Below, piece after piece: positions 42,216 through 52,860 of a DNA stretch of 64,000 nucleotides; within the stretch, counting starts at the first letter, position 1; each line of letters opens with the position of its first letter. The stretch spans positions 30,407,985 to 30,471,984 of the forward strand of contig OX155963.1 of the NCBI GenBank assembly GCA_944548615.1, read 5' to 3'. The notes beneath the pieces are model-generated. The model saw only the letters and a program-made list of their open reading frames with translations, was not told the DNA's origin and ran no database searches. The DNA comes from Micropterix aruncella (Eukaryota; Arthropoda; Insecta; Lepidoptera; Micropterigidae). A program made the translations under genes and the position numbers.

Positions 42216-43699
42216 TAATATTGTGACATCCTCTTTACTACTGTCAGGTCCTTAATCAATAGATCAGCTGATTCGGCGAATCAGAGTTGGAAAAAAATGG
42301 TATTGAATGTTATGTTATTGAATGGAAAGAAATATGTCTGCATTTCCCACACCCCTACCTGTGATTATACAACTAAGCGAGAAGGTGTCTCCGATTCAGA
42401 TGAATCAGATGTAGAGTAATTGTGTCACATTTTGGTTTTGTCTTGCTCCTCTCTTGTTTTTGTGAACTTTTTTAACTTTTATTTCTTAGTCTTAACATTT
42501 TCATCAAATTTTAAGGATAAGTCACTATCTAATCTATATATCTGTTCATTTATAACTTCTTCGTCGCCTTTCATATTTTGTTATTGAGTAGGTATGTAAA
42601 TAATTTTCTTTGATATTGTTTTCGTATTTCTTAATATTTAACTACATTTAATAGGCTTTACTTTTAATAGACTACATTAGATAGACTACATTAGATAGAT
42701 CTACATTTAATAGACTAGTTTAAGTAGGTTAGGAATATTTTTCTGCAACTTAATATTTTTGCAAATAATAGAGTCCTGGGCAATCAATCTAGACTATTTT
42801 AATTCCCCCGTGTTGTTATTATATATCGTTAATGAATGAAGACGATTGATTTATTCCGACTATTGCAGACGCGAAATAAGCGATTAACATTTGGTCCCGA
42901 AACGATTATCAACGCCTCGTTCTTAACGACACTTTTGTCAAAGATAATTTCATCGACTGTACCTACATAGTACGTGAAAGCGTTTTTCAATGTTGCTTTG
43001 AAAAATCGAAGATTTTTTCGCTGCGTTAGGTTCTTTAAAGTAATATTCTAAATCAATTCTATGATGAAAGGAAGAAGATACTAGGAAAATCAAACTACCT
43101 AAATTTCTAATAATTTTTATTCGACTAGAAATCTAGTTTATTTATTTACCTTTTGATTTAGAAAATGCAGTAAATAAGAACAACCTGTTTTCGAATGGCG
43201 GTGACACAGTCTGTCCTTTTTTCTTCGGTAGTAACAAAACGAGAAGAGGATAAAGATGGATCGTTAATCAGAGACTAAACATAGAGCCAAAATACTCGCA
43301 ACGGAATTGACCTGTCTTAAAAGTAGTCAGTCATTTTAATACATAGTTCTTGAACTTTATAATCGTTATTATGGGAATTTTAAGAGGAAGAAATACTGTA
43401 ATAGGATACGTATGTGTTACTCATTATAATAATCTCTCTTTTCAGCCGGACTATTCGAAAGCGAAAACACTCGCTGGTATATCATGGACTCGCTGCATGA
43501 GTGTAGTTTACTTGTAACTAAGTCGTCTGCAATAATATTTTTCTGTTTTTTGTAGGTAATTCACCACTGGTATTCTCTCCTGTTACGAGTATGTACCTGT
43601 CTTCCTAACAATCGATCGAGCAGGAGTATAAGTATCCTAACGCCAAAGTAAGTTATTATGCATATCTTAACTAAACTTTGGTTTTAATTAAAAACATAT
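42216..43699. other. Spacer; one unique CpG-containing patch
   Basis: No gene seen. 42830-42980 is non-repetitive with mixed composition, the rest is AT-rich. A local triplication of 'agactacatta' type sequence occurs near 42668-42700. Confidence 0.35.
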
Positions 43700-44400
43700 C
43701 GCTTGCACATGGTATCAACCGCTGGAATGCTAATACTACCGATCGGTGGTGTACAGCGAGGCACCGGGAAAGGTACCCAGTGGGCGGCCTCGCCCCCTGA
43801 CTACCAGTTTTGGAAGGATATCTCCGTCTGGAATTAACCATCAGGATACCTCCAACTTCCAGACTGGTCACAGGTCCGAAGTCACTTGCGCGATCTCTAC
43901 CTGCCGTATGTTCAGCGGTGATTCAGTTTGAATCTATCGCGGACCAAAGGCATCTTTTGCCCGGCTCTGAATTAAGGATAAGGAAGCCTAATGGTCATTT
44001 CAAGAGTGGTTGACGACAGGTCAACATCCACCCCCGCTGCTTAGGAGACAGTATATTCCATAGTCTCCAGACTCCTTCAGTAATTAGTCAGAGTGCACAA
44101 CCGCTTGGCGTCGCCGAGCGGTGCGCAAACCGTTCAGTAGCGCCGGGAGGCAATCCCATCAGAAGAAACCGATCCACCAGCCGTGAGGCCTGAGACGCCA
44201 GAGTCTTACCCGGGGTAGCCTTCCACACGAGGAAGCTTCTGAATATGAGTTGAATCGTGAGTTCCGATCCGTGAACAAAATAGATCTTATTACCCAAGCT
44301 GCATGAGACCATTCGCTACCGCGTCGTCGTAGCAGTCCTTTTTATTCCTCTCCCGGGACGGTCCCCGATGTGACCAAGCTCGTTGTATCGCTTAACTTTA
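43700..44400 (+). repeat. GC-rich repeat family F, copy 3
   Basis: Follows the F order: 'cagcgaggcaccgggaaagg', 'ccagactggtcacaggtccg', 'gaatctatcgcggaccaaag', 'tggtcatttcaagagtggtt', 'acccccgctgcttaggagac', 'gtgcgcaaaccgttcagtag', then a 3' part ending near 'acccaagctgcatgagacc'. The 5' end is truncated. Open frames on both strands have no motif. Confidence 0.7.
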
Positions 44401-44921
44401 GTCGAAGAAACTAACTGACAACTAACGCCGACAATGAGACTTATCTCACAGAGCCTTTTTTCAGTTTTAATTTTATTCATTCATTTATTCATTTATTTAT
44501 TTAACAAATCAACATTACAATACAAACAAATTCGTTGACATGTAATATACATAAATATAAAAGGCATTAAATATGCAATCTGAAGCATTAAAAATAGTAA
44601 GAGAACAAAATTAGTTAAAAAACAATGACAAAACAATCGATCTTATTTTAGCATAAACAGGTAGTGCAATGCCCATACCTTGAATAGTAATAAAACGTAG
44701 AATAGTACTAAACCTAGCTTTAGTAATAAAGCTAATAATATTGCTCTTCGTTGCGAAGACATAACGAAAAGTATTAAATTTAAATAGTTTTCACACATAT
44801 AGTAGATCACACAATGGCGATTTGCCGCCAAGACGACAAATAATAATAAATGGCAAAAGTTAACGCAACGGATTCCAATTTTATTTTTTTTCCTTTTTAA
44901 TTTTTATTTTGTCAACGTAAG
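44401..44921. other. AT-rich spacer
   Basis: A (TTTA)/(TTCA)-rich tract at 44465-44510 may be the reversed A-rich tail of an old retroelement on the minus strand. No coding motif is left. Confidence 0.35.
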
Positions 44922-45006
44922 GGACTCTAGACGATCAAGCATGCTAGTCAAGCATCTCGTCGCGGGCTGGGAGGGGATAGTAAACCGCAAGAAATATGCA
45001 AATATT

Positions 45007-46497
45007 ATAAATAGGATAGAAAACGAATTTACCGCGTGAAATTTGTAGGACCCGACGTTTCGGTGACGTTGCAGCCGCCGTTGTCTAGGGTAGACTGAAG
45101 AGCTGTCAGTCCGTTGTTTTGCGGGTAGGCCGCAAACCGCTGCCGCCACTGCGTAGGTTATAACGGTGGTGGGGGGCCGGGCTCGGAGCGCGGGAATTTT
45201 TAAAATCCGTCTTGCACACAACACTCACTGTATCCTGTTTTACGTCTTTGCGTTCGGCGTTCGGCGGCGGGAACATTTTAAGAAGAGGGTTCCACGTAGA
45301 AGAGAGTTTGTAGCCGTCATCTCTATTGAAGTTCGGAGTTCTTCTTATTTCAATGGCTTCCCGGATCATGCGAGGAAAGTAGAATTGTTCCTTGGATAGA
45401 ACAATGGGATTTTGAAACTGCATCCAGTGGTTACTTCCGCTATCCAATATATGTTCACAGATCGCCGATTTTTCTCGCTGAACGTTTTTAACAGCTTTGA
45501 TGTGTTCTGTCAGTCGCGTGGCTATGGGCCGTTTCGTTTGTCCAACGTAGGCTAGACCGCAGCTGCATTCGACTTTATACACACCCGGGGTTTGCAGTGG
45601 TATTACATCCTTTACAGGCCTCAAAAATCGAGCTATATTTTGGGTCGGTTTGAAGATCGTTTTTATATCGAATCTGTTTAGCATCTTACTTATTCGATCA
45701 GTCACGCCCTTGACGTATGGTAAGAATGCTCTTGATCTGCTCGGTTTTTGAGTTTCGTCCGTATTAGATCGTGTGCGTGTCTCGTGATATTTTCCGTATC
45801 CATTTTTCCTAAGGACATCATTGACATGTTCCATCTCCTTCGGAAAATGCTCAGTGTCGCATAGATCGCGTGCTCGATTCACGAGCAACGTTTGCACTGA
45901 ACGTAGATGGTAGGGATGATGGTGTGAGCTTGCATGCAAATATCTGTCCGTATGTGTGGGCTTTCGATATACCGTATGTCCGAGAATATTGTCACTTCTC
46001 CTCGTCACTTTGACATCCAAAAATGGTAAGGAGCCGTCCTTCTCTACTTCGTAGGTGAAACTGATTTTTGGGTGTATGGAGTTTAGATGACCCAGGAATT
46101 CTTTCACCGTTTGAATGTTGCCTTTCAGGATGCAGAAGGTATCATCCACGTAGCGAAGCCAGAGAATGGGTTTAATTTTGGAGGTTTTTATGGCTAATTC
46201 CTCAAAATATTCCATATATAGGTCACTAACTATCGGCGATACGGGGCATCCCATGGCGATATGGGATATGGGATAAACTCCATACACCCAAAAATCAGTT
46301 TCACCTATGAAGTAGAGAAGGACGGCTCCTTACCATTTGCGGCCTACCCGCAAAACAACGGACTGACAGCTCTTCAGTCTACCCTAGACAACGGCGGCTG
46401 CAACGTCACCGAAACGTCGGGTCCTACAAATTTCACGCGGTAAATTCGTTTTCTATCCTATTTATAATGTCAAACAACCGCGATAGTCTTCGATTTT
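45007..46497. mobile_element. Penelope-like retroelement insertion P1, head-to-head
   Basis: A 1491-bp insertion between 13-bp target duplications. It is made of two inverted pieces meeting at about 46270-46290: a minus-strand piece (3' UTR, GIY-YIG, part of RT) with its 3' end at 45007, and a short plus-strand piece (46275-46497) that joins RT codons (SIHPKISFTYEVEKDGSLPF) directly to the 3' UTR. Both 3' ends face outward. Only the plus piece carries the extra tail 'gtcaaacaaccgcgatagtc' (46469-46488 and a few bases on). Confidence 0.85.
45106..46287 (-). CDS. Penelope-like RT with GIY-YIG endonuclease (5'-truncated)
   Basis: 393 open codons. RT part (residues ~1-150): GCPVSPIVSDLYMEYFEELA, LRYVDDTFCIL with the catalytic Asp pair, GSLPFLDVKVTRRSD, YRKPTHTDRYLHASSHHHP. 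A linker follows (~150-235). The GIY-YIG domain is at ~235-330: PGVYKVECSCGLAYVGQTKR, then RLTEH and CEHILDSGSNHWM. The end is basic (HHRYNLRSGG). This RT plus GIY-YIG pairing is diagnostic of endonuclease-bearing Penelope-like elements, which use the nuclease to nick target DNA for priming. The N-terminal half (fingers and first catalytic Asp) is missing, so it is not active alone. No internal stops. Confidence 0.93.
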   Translation of the reverse strand: MYGVYPISHIAMGCPVSPIVSDLYMEYFEELAIKTSKIKPILWLRYVDDTFCILKGNIQTVKEFLGHLNSIHPKISFTYEVEKDGSLPFLDVKVTRRSDNILGHTVYRKPTHTDRYLHASSHHHPYHLRSVQTLLVNRARDLCDTEHFPKEMEHVNDVLRKNGYGKYHETRTRSNTDETQKPSRSRAFLPYVKGVTDRISKMLNRFDIKTIFKPTQNIARFLRPVKDVIPLQTPGVYKVECSCGLAYVGQTKRPIATRLTEHIKAVKNVQREKSAICEHILDSGSNHWMQFQNPIVLSKEQFYFPRMIREAIEIRRTPNFNRDDGYKLSSTWNPLLKMFPPPNAERKDVKQDTVSVVCKTDFKNSRAPSPAPHHRYNLRSGGSGLRPTRKTTD

Positions 46498-46740
46498 ATA
46501 TGCAAATATTTTTGTTATATTTACGAAAAATGCGTATTTTTGTAGTTTTATACCAGGGAGTCACGTCATTCGTAAACAATTACGTCTAATTAACGTAAGT
46601 CCCTGGTATAAACTACAAAATTAGGCATTTTTGGTAAATATTACAAAAACATATTTGCATATTTCAAGCGGTTTACGATCCCCTCCATGCCCGCGACGCG
46701 AAGCTTGTCAAGCATGCTTGATCGTATAGAGAGCCCCTTA

Positions 46741-47213
46741 TTTTGGACCAACGTGTGTAAAGTTTATTTTTAGCTTGTAAGGTAGATATTTATGCAGGCC
46801 ACGTCATGGCATACACTTGATAATGCCCATGCGCTTACCTCGATGTGCCGCGATGGTCAAACTGCAATCTGCCCGTGCATTTGTCTGTGGCCTTCGAGTA
46901 TATTACTTTACCTTTTATTTTATGTGCATTTAAAGAACGCGAATGATATCATTGTATGCGATCTGAGAAGAAAAATATAATATCCATACTATGGCGGTTC
47001 TGAAGACTAAATACAGACAAATATACATATAAATAATCCTAAGACGGAAATGATACTGGATACATTTGAATAAAGGCGTCACTAGCACAGTATTCCAACT
47101 GTGTCACTAGGTAAACGAATAAAGATTGTCACGCACCCTCTTTAACTGCCCTACCTTTGTGTTATTCTTCAAAAAGTAGGTAAAAAATCGTTGGTTTTTT
47201 ATCATTACATTTC
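46741..47213. other. Spacer
   Basis: No recognised feature between MITE copies G1 and G2. Confidence 0.4.
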
Positions 47214-47216
47214 TTA

Positions 47217-47531
47217 GGGGCTCTCTAGACATTCAAGCATGCTTGTCAAGCAACGCGTCGCGGGCTGGGAAAGGATCGTAAACTCCAGGAAATATGCAAA
47301 TATTATTTTTTTATTTACCAAAAATGCCTAATTTTGTAGTTTATACCGGGGAATCACGTCATTCATCAATCAATTACGTCTAATTGACCTAACTCCCTGG
47401 TATACAACTACAAAATTAGGCATTTTTGGTAAATATTTTTAAAAATATTTGCATAATTCCTGCGATTTACGATCCCTTCCCAGTCCGCGACACGATGATT
47501 GACAATCATGCTTGATCGTCTAGAGAGCCCC
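47217..47531. mobile_element. Palindromic MITE, family G copy 2 (complete)
   Basis: Almost the whole 315 bp is one long imperfect palindrome. The left arm reads 'ggggctctctagac', 'gcatgcttgtcaagca', 'ctgggaaaggatcgtaaac', 'ccaaaaatgcctaattttgt'; the right arm reverses this and ends 'gatcgtctagagagcccc'. Flanked by the 3-bp direct repeat TTA (47214-47216 and 47532-47534). A 3-bp TWA duplication with G/C-starting TIRs suggests PIF/Harbinger mobilisation, as an inference. Confidence 0.85.
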
Positions 47532-47534
47532 TTA

Positions 47535-48971
47535 ATAACAATACTTGTTTACAATATACTATTTTTTTTACACAATAGACTCATTTGTGACCCTTGTTTG
47601 TATTTATAATCGTAGGAACAATTTGATATATAACTTACGCTTTGAAGGTTTTGGAATATTTTTTCTTTTTTTTGTACTTGAACGTAAGGGATACGGACGT
47701 ATTATGTACGCTCGTATAGGTAGAAAGGTTAACATCATTTGTGGTGTATAGCCAAAGCTTGTGGTGCAGAAAAAAACGCGTATACACTCTAAAAGGGTTT
47801 CATTTCATTGAAAATATTCTTCGACTGATCTTAAAATGATTACATTAGACGACAAATAAAAAATAACGCTTACCGCGCACTACAGAAAAAAATCGGTCCA
47901 GATTTATTTTTTTTGGATTGCTACAGATTTGCTGCGGTATGTCGTCGGACGGTTTTTTCCTTACAATATAAATATATATAGCCCCGCGCACTGCGCAAAA
48001 TTTTCCGCAGATAGCAAGCAGAGACTTGCATAGACAAAGCAGTCCGAAAATTTCACCGTAGTGGCACTACGAAAATTCCACCGCGTACCACAAAAATGCT
48101 TTTTTTCCCTCCCGGTGCATAAAGCCTGGAGTAAGGGGGAAAACGATTAATGCCAACTTTTTCACACTTTTGGTAGTTCCATTTTTTAAATTTACTAAGC
48201 TGATAAATGACCTTTTAGCCGGGTTGTTTGAGTGAGAAAAAATACGTTTTGTCTGTAAACCAAATATATTTGAGAATCTAAAAAAATATACCTTTTACTT
48301 AAATGTATACCTCAAAAAAAGTTTCCTATTTTCCCAAAAGGAATGACATTGTTTTTCTCCGTATCCAGTATTTCACAAAGTAGTTCTCATTGTATTTAGG
48401 AGTTTACAAAGGAGACTACCGCAGATAGTGGAAGCACCGCAGATAGCAGTTGATAATGATATTGTATTCCATATTTCTGTAACATTCTAGCAGTTTTAAC
48501 ACGTTGAGTTTCAATAGAATTAGCATTAAAGTTTGCTGTTCTAAAATAAGTAAGACACATTTCAGACTAGGAAGCCATACTTGGCACGTCTCTCTCAGAC
48601 GTGATCGAGCGGTGAAAGTATGTCGCGTGTGAATGGCGCTTATGCGAACCGCCCTTGCGCTTACTTGTACATTGCCCACACGACCGCGACGTAGCGAGCG
48701 ACCTCTCGTGGGTCAAGACGAGGTCAAAACGGTAAGTCTTCGCCAAGCGGTGACAAAGCGCGCTTTTGTCACAATTGTAGGAACGGGGCGTCGGCCAAAC
48801 GATGGAACCGGCTTGGAAATACCTAGTAATAGTTATACAAATGGTGCATTGTTAGTGCCGAAGATAAACATGAAACAATCTAGGGAGGAGGTAAAACATT
48901 CCAGCTGATAACAAGGCGCAGTTGTTATCTTATTTCGGTGTCTCCTGCAAGAAGTTTCGAAACAAGAAATT
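47535..48971. other. Spacer, weakly structured
   Basis: No recognised gene. 48590-48800 is GC-richer and unique. 47860-48110 contains 'cgcactacagaaaaaaat', 'gcgcactgcgcaaaa', 'ccgcagatag' (also twice at 48419-48440), hinting at an unrecognised repeat. Confidence 0.35.
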
Positions 48972-48983
48972 ATTCCCATACCT

Positions 48984-49076
48984 CGAAGACTATCGCGGTT
49001 GTTTGACATTATAAATACACCGAAACGTCGGGTGCCACAAATTTCACGCGGTAAATTCGTGTATATCCTATTTATA
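48984..49076 (+). mobile_element. Penelope-like insertion P2, 93 bp
   Basis: Flanked by the 12-bp duplication attcccatacct (48972-48983 and 49077-49088). The insert begins with the PLE tail inverted ('cgaagactatcgcggttgtt' onward, complement of the end of P1) and then carries the last ~58 bp of the PLE 3' UTR in the forward sense ('ccgaaacgtcgggtgccaca', 'ttcacgcggtaaattcg'). A miniature of the head-to-head arrangement of P1. Confidence 0.85.
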
Positions 49077-49257
49077 ATTCCCATACCTATTTTAATGTGC
49101 TTCCTCATCGGGAGCATTCGCCTGTAATGACGTTACAGATTTGAGCATTCCATCAGTGAGGTAGGAGATCCGAGCATTACATTGCGCAACCTGTAATGAT
49201 ACAATCTGTAATATTTTGATACAACGTAACATCAATGCAAACTTGTTTTAAAAAATG

Positions 49258-49362
49258 TGTTGTTGCTATTAACTTATTATTAGTATTTGAATGCACGCTG
49301 GAGTCACCTTAAATTGATTACAAAATATCAATGTTTCACTATTTGAGAGAGGTAGTCGCCTT
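49258..49362 (-). repeat. Repeat O, copy 2 (inverted)
   Basis: Reverse complement of 38525-38620: 'tttgagagaggtagtcgcc', 'aaattgattacaaaat' and 'ggagtcacc' match. Confidence 0.65.
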
Positions 49363-49924
49363 AACGAATGAACGATCAACTCGAGTTAGGTATATTTTTG
49401 CAATTATTCTCATATTATACCAATATTTGCGATAAATCACTCATAAAATGTAAAAGTAAATACCTCAATACCTGTGCCAAACTTTCGCTAGAGCGTGAAC
49501 ATTACCCAACCCGACTTTATTTAACAAAATCAAGATTTAGAAACAGTTTTTTTTTCTAGTAATTAATTCGTTAAAATGTTAATGTGGCGTTCGACACTGA
49601 TTTTATTTTAGCAGCTGTTTACGCGATCTTATGCAAAACGTCTCAACTGTGAAAGTGGACAAACTGTTAGTGGGCGTTGCGCAAACTTTTCGGCTCTCCC
49701 GTCACGTCTGGGAGCATTTCCTTTGTTGCGTTGGCTTTTGACTTTTATGGCGTAGCCTTATCTTAGAGTGTCACGTAGACAATCTTTTTTGAATTCGTGC
49801 GATAGGAGCGGCGCGGTCGTGCCTACATTTGATAGATCTTCAAGTAGATAGATCTTTTTAGTATATTAGAGTCGCAGATGTTTTGGTACAAAACGGTTCG
49901 ATACAGTTTGTCCACAAGGCGTAC
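49363..49924. other. Spacer
   Basis: No gene seen; 49600-49830 is moderately GC-rich and unique. Confidence 0.35.
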
Positions 49925-50036
49925 AATTTCAATTAGATGCTTATAGCCACAGATCGCTCCCTGGGCCTATTACTTTATATATGTTTAATTACAAAAACTA
50001 GTTGAAAACGTTCAATCAAATTCAACCATAATAACA
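49925..50036 (+). repeat. Left arm of ~110-bp inverted repeat around G3-G4
   Basis: Its reverse complement matches 50690-50811: 'aatttgattgaac', 'ttttcaactagtttttgtaa', 'aaagtaataggcccagggag' and 'ggctataagcat'. The two arms enclose the MITE pair exactly, making a palindromic block of almost 0.9 kb. Confidence 0.85.
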
Positions 50037-50039
50037 TTA

Positions 50040-50357
50040 AAAGTCTAGACGATCAAGACATGTTTGTCAATCTTTGCGTCGCGGGCTGGTAGGGGATCGT
50101 AAACCGCAGGAAATATGCAAATATATATTTTTTTAACCAAAAATGCCTATTTTTGTAGTTTACCTATACCAGGGAGCCACGCTAATTAGACGGAATTGAT
50201 TGATAAATCACGTGACTCTTTGGTATAAAACCACAACATTAGGCATTTTTAGTAAATAATAATATAAAATATATTTGCATATTTTCTGCGGTTTACGATC
50301 CCCTCCCAGCCCGCGACGCGAATCTTGACAAGCATGCTTAATCGTCTAAAGAGTCCC
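50040..50357. mobile_element. Palindromic MITE, family G copy 3
   Basis: Full-length G element with diverged ends ('aagtctagacgatcaaga' ... 'aatcgtctaaagagtccc'). TTA lies at both sides (50037-50039 and 50358-50360). The right-hand TTA is shared with copy 4. Confidence 0.85.
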
Positions 50358-50360
50358 TTA

Positions 50361-50682
50361 GGGGCTCTCTTGACGATCAAGCATGCTTGACAAGCATCGC
50401 GCCGCGGGCTGGAAGGGGATTGTAAACCGCAAGAAATATGCATTTTTTTTTAAATATTTAAGTACCGAAAATGCCTAATTTTGTAGTTTATACCAGAGAG
50501 TCACGTCATTCATTAATCAATTACTTCTAATTAATGTTTATCCCTGGTATAAACTAAAAAAATAGTCATTTTTGGTAAATATTTTTTTAAAAAATGCATT
50601 TTTCCTGCGGTTTACGATCCCCCCCCCCCCCCAGCCCGCGACGCGATGCTTGTCAAGCATGCTTGATCTTCTAGAGAGCCTC
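50361..50682. mobile_element. Palindromic MITE, family G copy 4
   Basis: Full-length G element ('ggggctctcttgacgatcaa' ... 'gatcttctagagagcctc'), TTA at 50358-50360 and 50683-50685. Contains a 13-base C run at about 50620-50632 inside the right arm. Confidence 0.85.
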
Positions 50683-50689
50683 TTAGACT

Positions 50690-50811
50690 CCTAATGTTGT
50701 TATGATTGAATTTGATTGAACATTTTCAACTAGTTTTTGTAATTAACCATATTATATAAAGTAATAGGCCCAGGGAGTGATCTTTGGCTATAAGCATGTA
50801 ATTGACATTAT
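50690..50811 (-). repeat. Right arm of inverted repeat around G3-G4
   Basis: Reverse complement of 49925-50036 with few differences. It is followed immediately by a half G element. Confidence 0.85.
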
Positions 50812-50958
50812 AGTCACGTCATTTATCAAACAATTGCGTCTAATTAACGTGACTCTCTGGTATAAACTACAACATTAGGCATTTTTGGTCAAAATTTAAA
50901 AAAATATTGCATATATCCTGCGGTTTACGATCCCCTCCCAGCCCGCGACACGAAGCTG
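50812..50958. mobile_element. Palindromic MITE, family G copy 5 (right half)
   Basis: Only the centre and right arm are present: 'agtcacgtcatttatcaaac', 'aactacaacattaggcattt', 'cctgcggtttacgatcccct', 'cccgcgacacgaagct'. The left half is replaced by the flanking inverted-repeat arm. Confidence 0.8.
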
Positions 50959-51403
50959 TCGCGTATCAGGTATCATGTCACCTTAATTAAGAAAGGATTG
51001 TACGAGTTTGTGGAGGCTATTACGTACTCAAAATAAGTTTGGCAGGCTGACTAAACCTTTTTCGTTTCGCGCGTTGACTATTTCCACGAACGTCAGCGAA
51101 ATCACATCCGTCGCCTTCCCATTCATGAGGTAATTTAATTTCCTCTCCTCGATTTGTTAATTGGATTGAGTTGTTATGCAGAGCCTACCGTCATGCGATA
51201 TTCACTTTGGTCATGCGCCGCGAATCGCTATCGACACTCCAATGGATATTTCGTTACGAATCAATCGCTTTGCTGGTCTCGACGCTCGATATTGCCAATG
51301 CACACGGCCGGACTTTTTAATCCAAACGCTACATCAGTGCAGTTGTACAATTGGGGTGTCTAACACCACGTACGAACCCGTCACCATAGAATGTTTCAAC
51401 GGA
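50959..51403. other. Non-repetitive GC-richer island
   Basis: 51050-51360 is unique, CpG-containing sequence with two overlapping open frames of 70-90 codons but no known motif. Possibly conserved non-coding DNA; no evidence of an exon. Confidence 0.3.
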
Positions 51404-52395
51404 ATTACAATACAATACAATACAATCAACTACTCCAGTAGATAGGCATTCCTACACTTGGATGCGTCACAAAATTAAATGCTTAAAATTTAATTAATAA
51501 AAACATAACTATCATGATAGTTGTCATGGCTGTAATATTATATTTAACATTACCTACTTACAAATAATCAAAATATACTAACGTCATTATATAGTAAGAG
51601 AGAATAATATATTAAAATAGAAATGCAAATTCTATGTAGAATAATCAACGTAAAATAATTTTATTGTCAATCCAGCAATATGCCTTCGTATTTTTTAAAC
51701 ATAAATAGATGTATACTAAATTATATGGGAATTAGAATGTCAGCTATCATAATTCCGTTATGTTTAAAATTTTACAAATTTTGCTAATTATCAACATGGA
51801 AAGTAAACTCGGAATTTTCAAACTCCCTTATATCATAAATTGGGTTTCTTATTAAACTATTTATAATTATCTTTTTAAATTGGTCCTCTCCAAGGCTTTT
51901 CATTTTCTCTGGAATCTTATTATAGAAGCAAAAATTTTGGTGTATAAAACTGTATCGCACTTTACTAAGTCGCTGTCGGTTTATGTGGAGATGGGATGTA
52001 TTCCTCGTATCGTTATGATGAAAATCACTATTCACCGGAACTTCTGCTAGGTGTCTACGAGCGTACATAATATTTTGGTAGATGTAAGAAGAAAATAGAG
52101 TCATGATTCCTGATTCTACGAACAGCGGCTTACAAGAACTTCTTGGAGAGACTCTATATAAACTGCGTACCGCTCTTTTCTGGAGGAGAAAAATTCTTTT
52201 TGAGTTTGGTGCCATTCCCCAAAACAGAAGGCCATATGTTATGAGGGAGTGGAAATATGCAAAATAAACAGATTTAGCGGCTTCAAAACCGCATAAATTT
52301 CCTATCTTTCTAATAGCGAATATGGCACTGCACAATTTTTTACTGAGATCATTTAAGTGATTAGGTGGTTATATGTCCCATAGAGTGAACTTGAA
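51404..52395 (-). mobile_element. LINE A3, 5'-truncated
   Basis: Third and longest copy of LINE A. The 3' acaat tail is at 51405-51425, then the 3' UTR ('tactccagtagataggcatt'), then RT C-terminal coding up to about 52395 with a frame break near 52365. The target duplication is not clear. Confidence 0.85.
51784..52365 (-). pseudogene. LINE A3 reverse transcriptase C-terminal region
   Basis: Minus-strand frame: HLNDLSKKLCSAIFAIRKIG, FEAAKSVYFAYFHSLITYGL, LFWGMAPNSKRIFLLQKRAV, RSLYRVSPRSSCKPLFVESG, SYIYQNIMYARRHLAEVPVN, FHHNDTRNTSHLHINRQRLS, ending SEFTFHVDN. 'AYFHSLITYGLLFWG' and 'FLLQKRAVRSLY' are classic for the jockey-type RT C-terminus. No catalytic FADD is included. Confidence 0.85.
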
Positions 52396-52659
52396 AGATT
52401 TTAGATGACAAAAGATAGCCCACCTCCACCGACAGACCTGTAAGAGATCAATGCCTTACAGCGAGGTACTGGGGAGAGGACCCATCGGGTTTGGCAGTAT
52501 GTGGTATTTTCTCTAATACGGCGGAGTTTAAAAAATATTTGTGTGTAAAAAATATATGAGATATTCCAACCAAAATGTTGCAATGTGGTTTCGACCCATC
52601 AAGGCATATGTGGACCGATAGCGATTTCAAATCTTTAAGTTCAATATTTCAGGATTTAA
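52396..52659. other. Spacer
   Basis: No feature recognised. 'gccttacagcgaggtactgg' at 52451 faintly recalls the F family but is too short to call. Confidence 0.35.
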
Positions 52660-52860
52660 GTATGACCAGCGCGCCCCCTGGTGGACCGATGTTAACCACA
52701 ATCTTTTTAACTCTTGCCATGACCATATGATGCATGCATGCCAAATTTTAGCTCAATCGGATGAAGCATTTGGGTACTATCGTGGCGGAATACACATATA
52801 CAGACACGCAGAAGTGCGTTTACAATACTTTCCCTCTGCCGGGAAAGTAAAAGGCTCAAA
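52660..52860 (-). repeat. Dispersed repeat family J, copy 4
   Basis: Reverse-strand J unit: 'ccccctggtggaccgat', 'accacaatctttttaactct', 'catgcatgccaaattttagc', 'tcaatcggatgaagcatttg' and 'actatcgtggcggaatacac', ending near 'tttccctctgccgggaaag', which is the outer-end hairpin seen in the fold-back copy. Confidence 0.7.

Larger units (their letters stand above)
44922..46737. mobile_element. Palindromic MITE G1, interrupted by a Penelope-like insertion
   Basis: The left part is 44922-45006 ('gggactctagacgatcaagc', 'gcgggctgggaggggat', 'taaaccgcaagaaatatgca'). The right part is 46498-46737 ('agggagtcacgtcattcgt', 'aactacaaaattaggcattt', 'gcttgatcgtatagagagcc'). The 13-bp atatgcaaatatt is present on both sides of the inserted PLE (44994-45006 and 46498-46510). 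Without it G1 would be about 315 bp, like G2. The right end is followed by tta. Confidence 0.85.
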
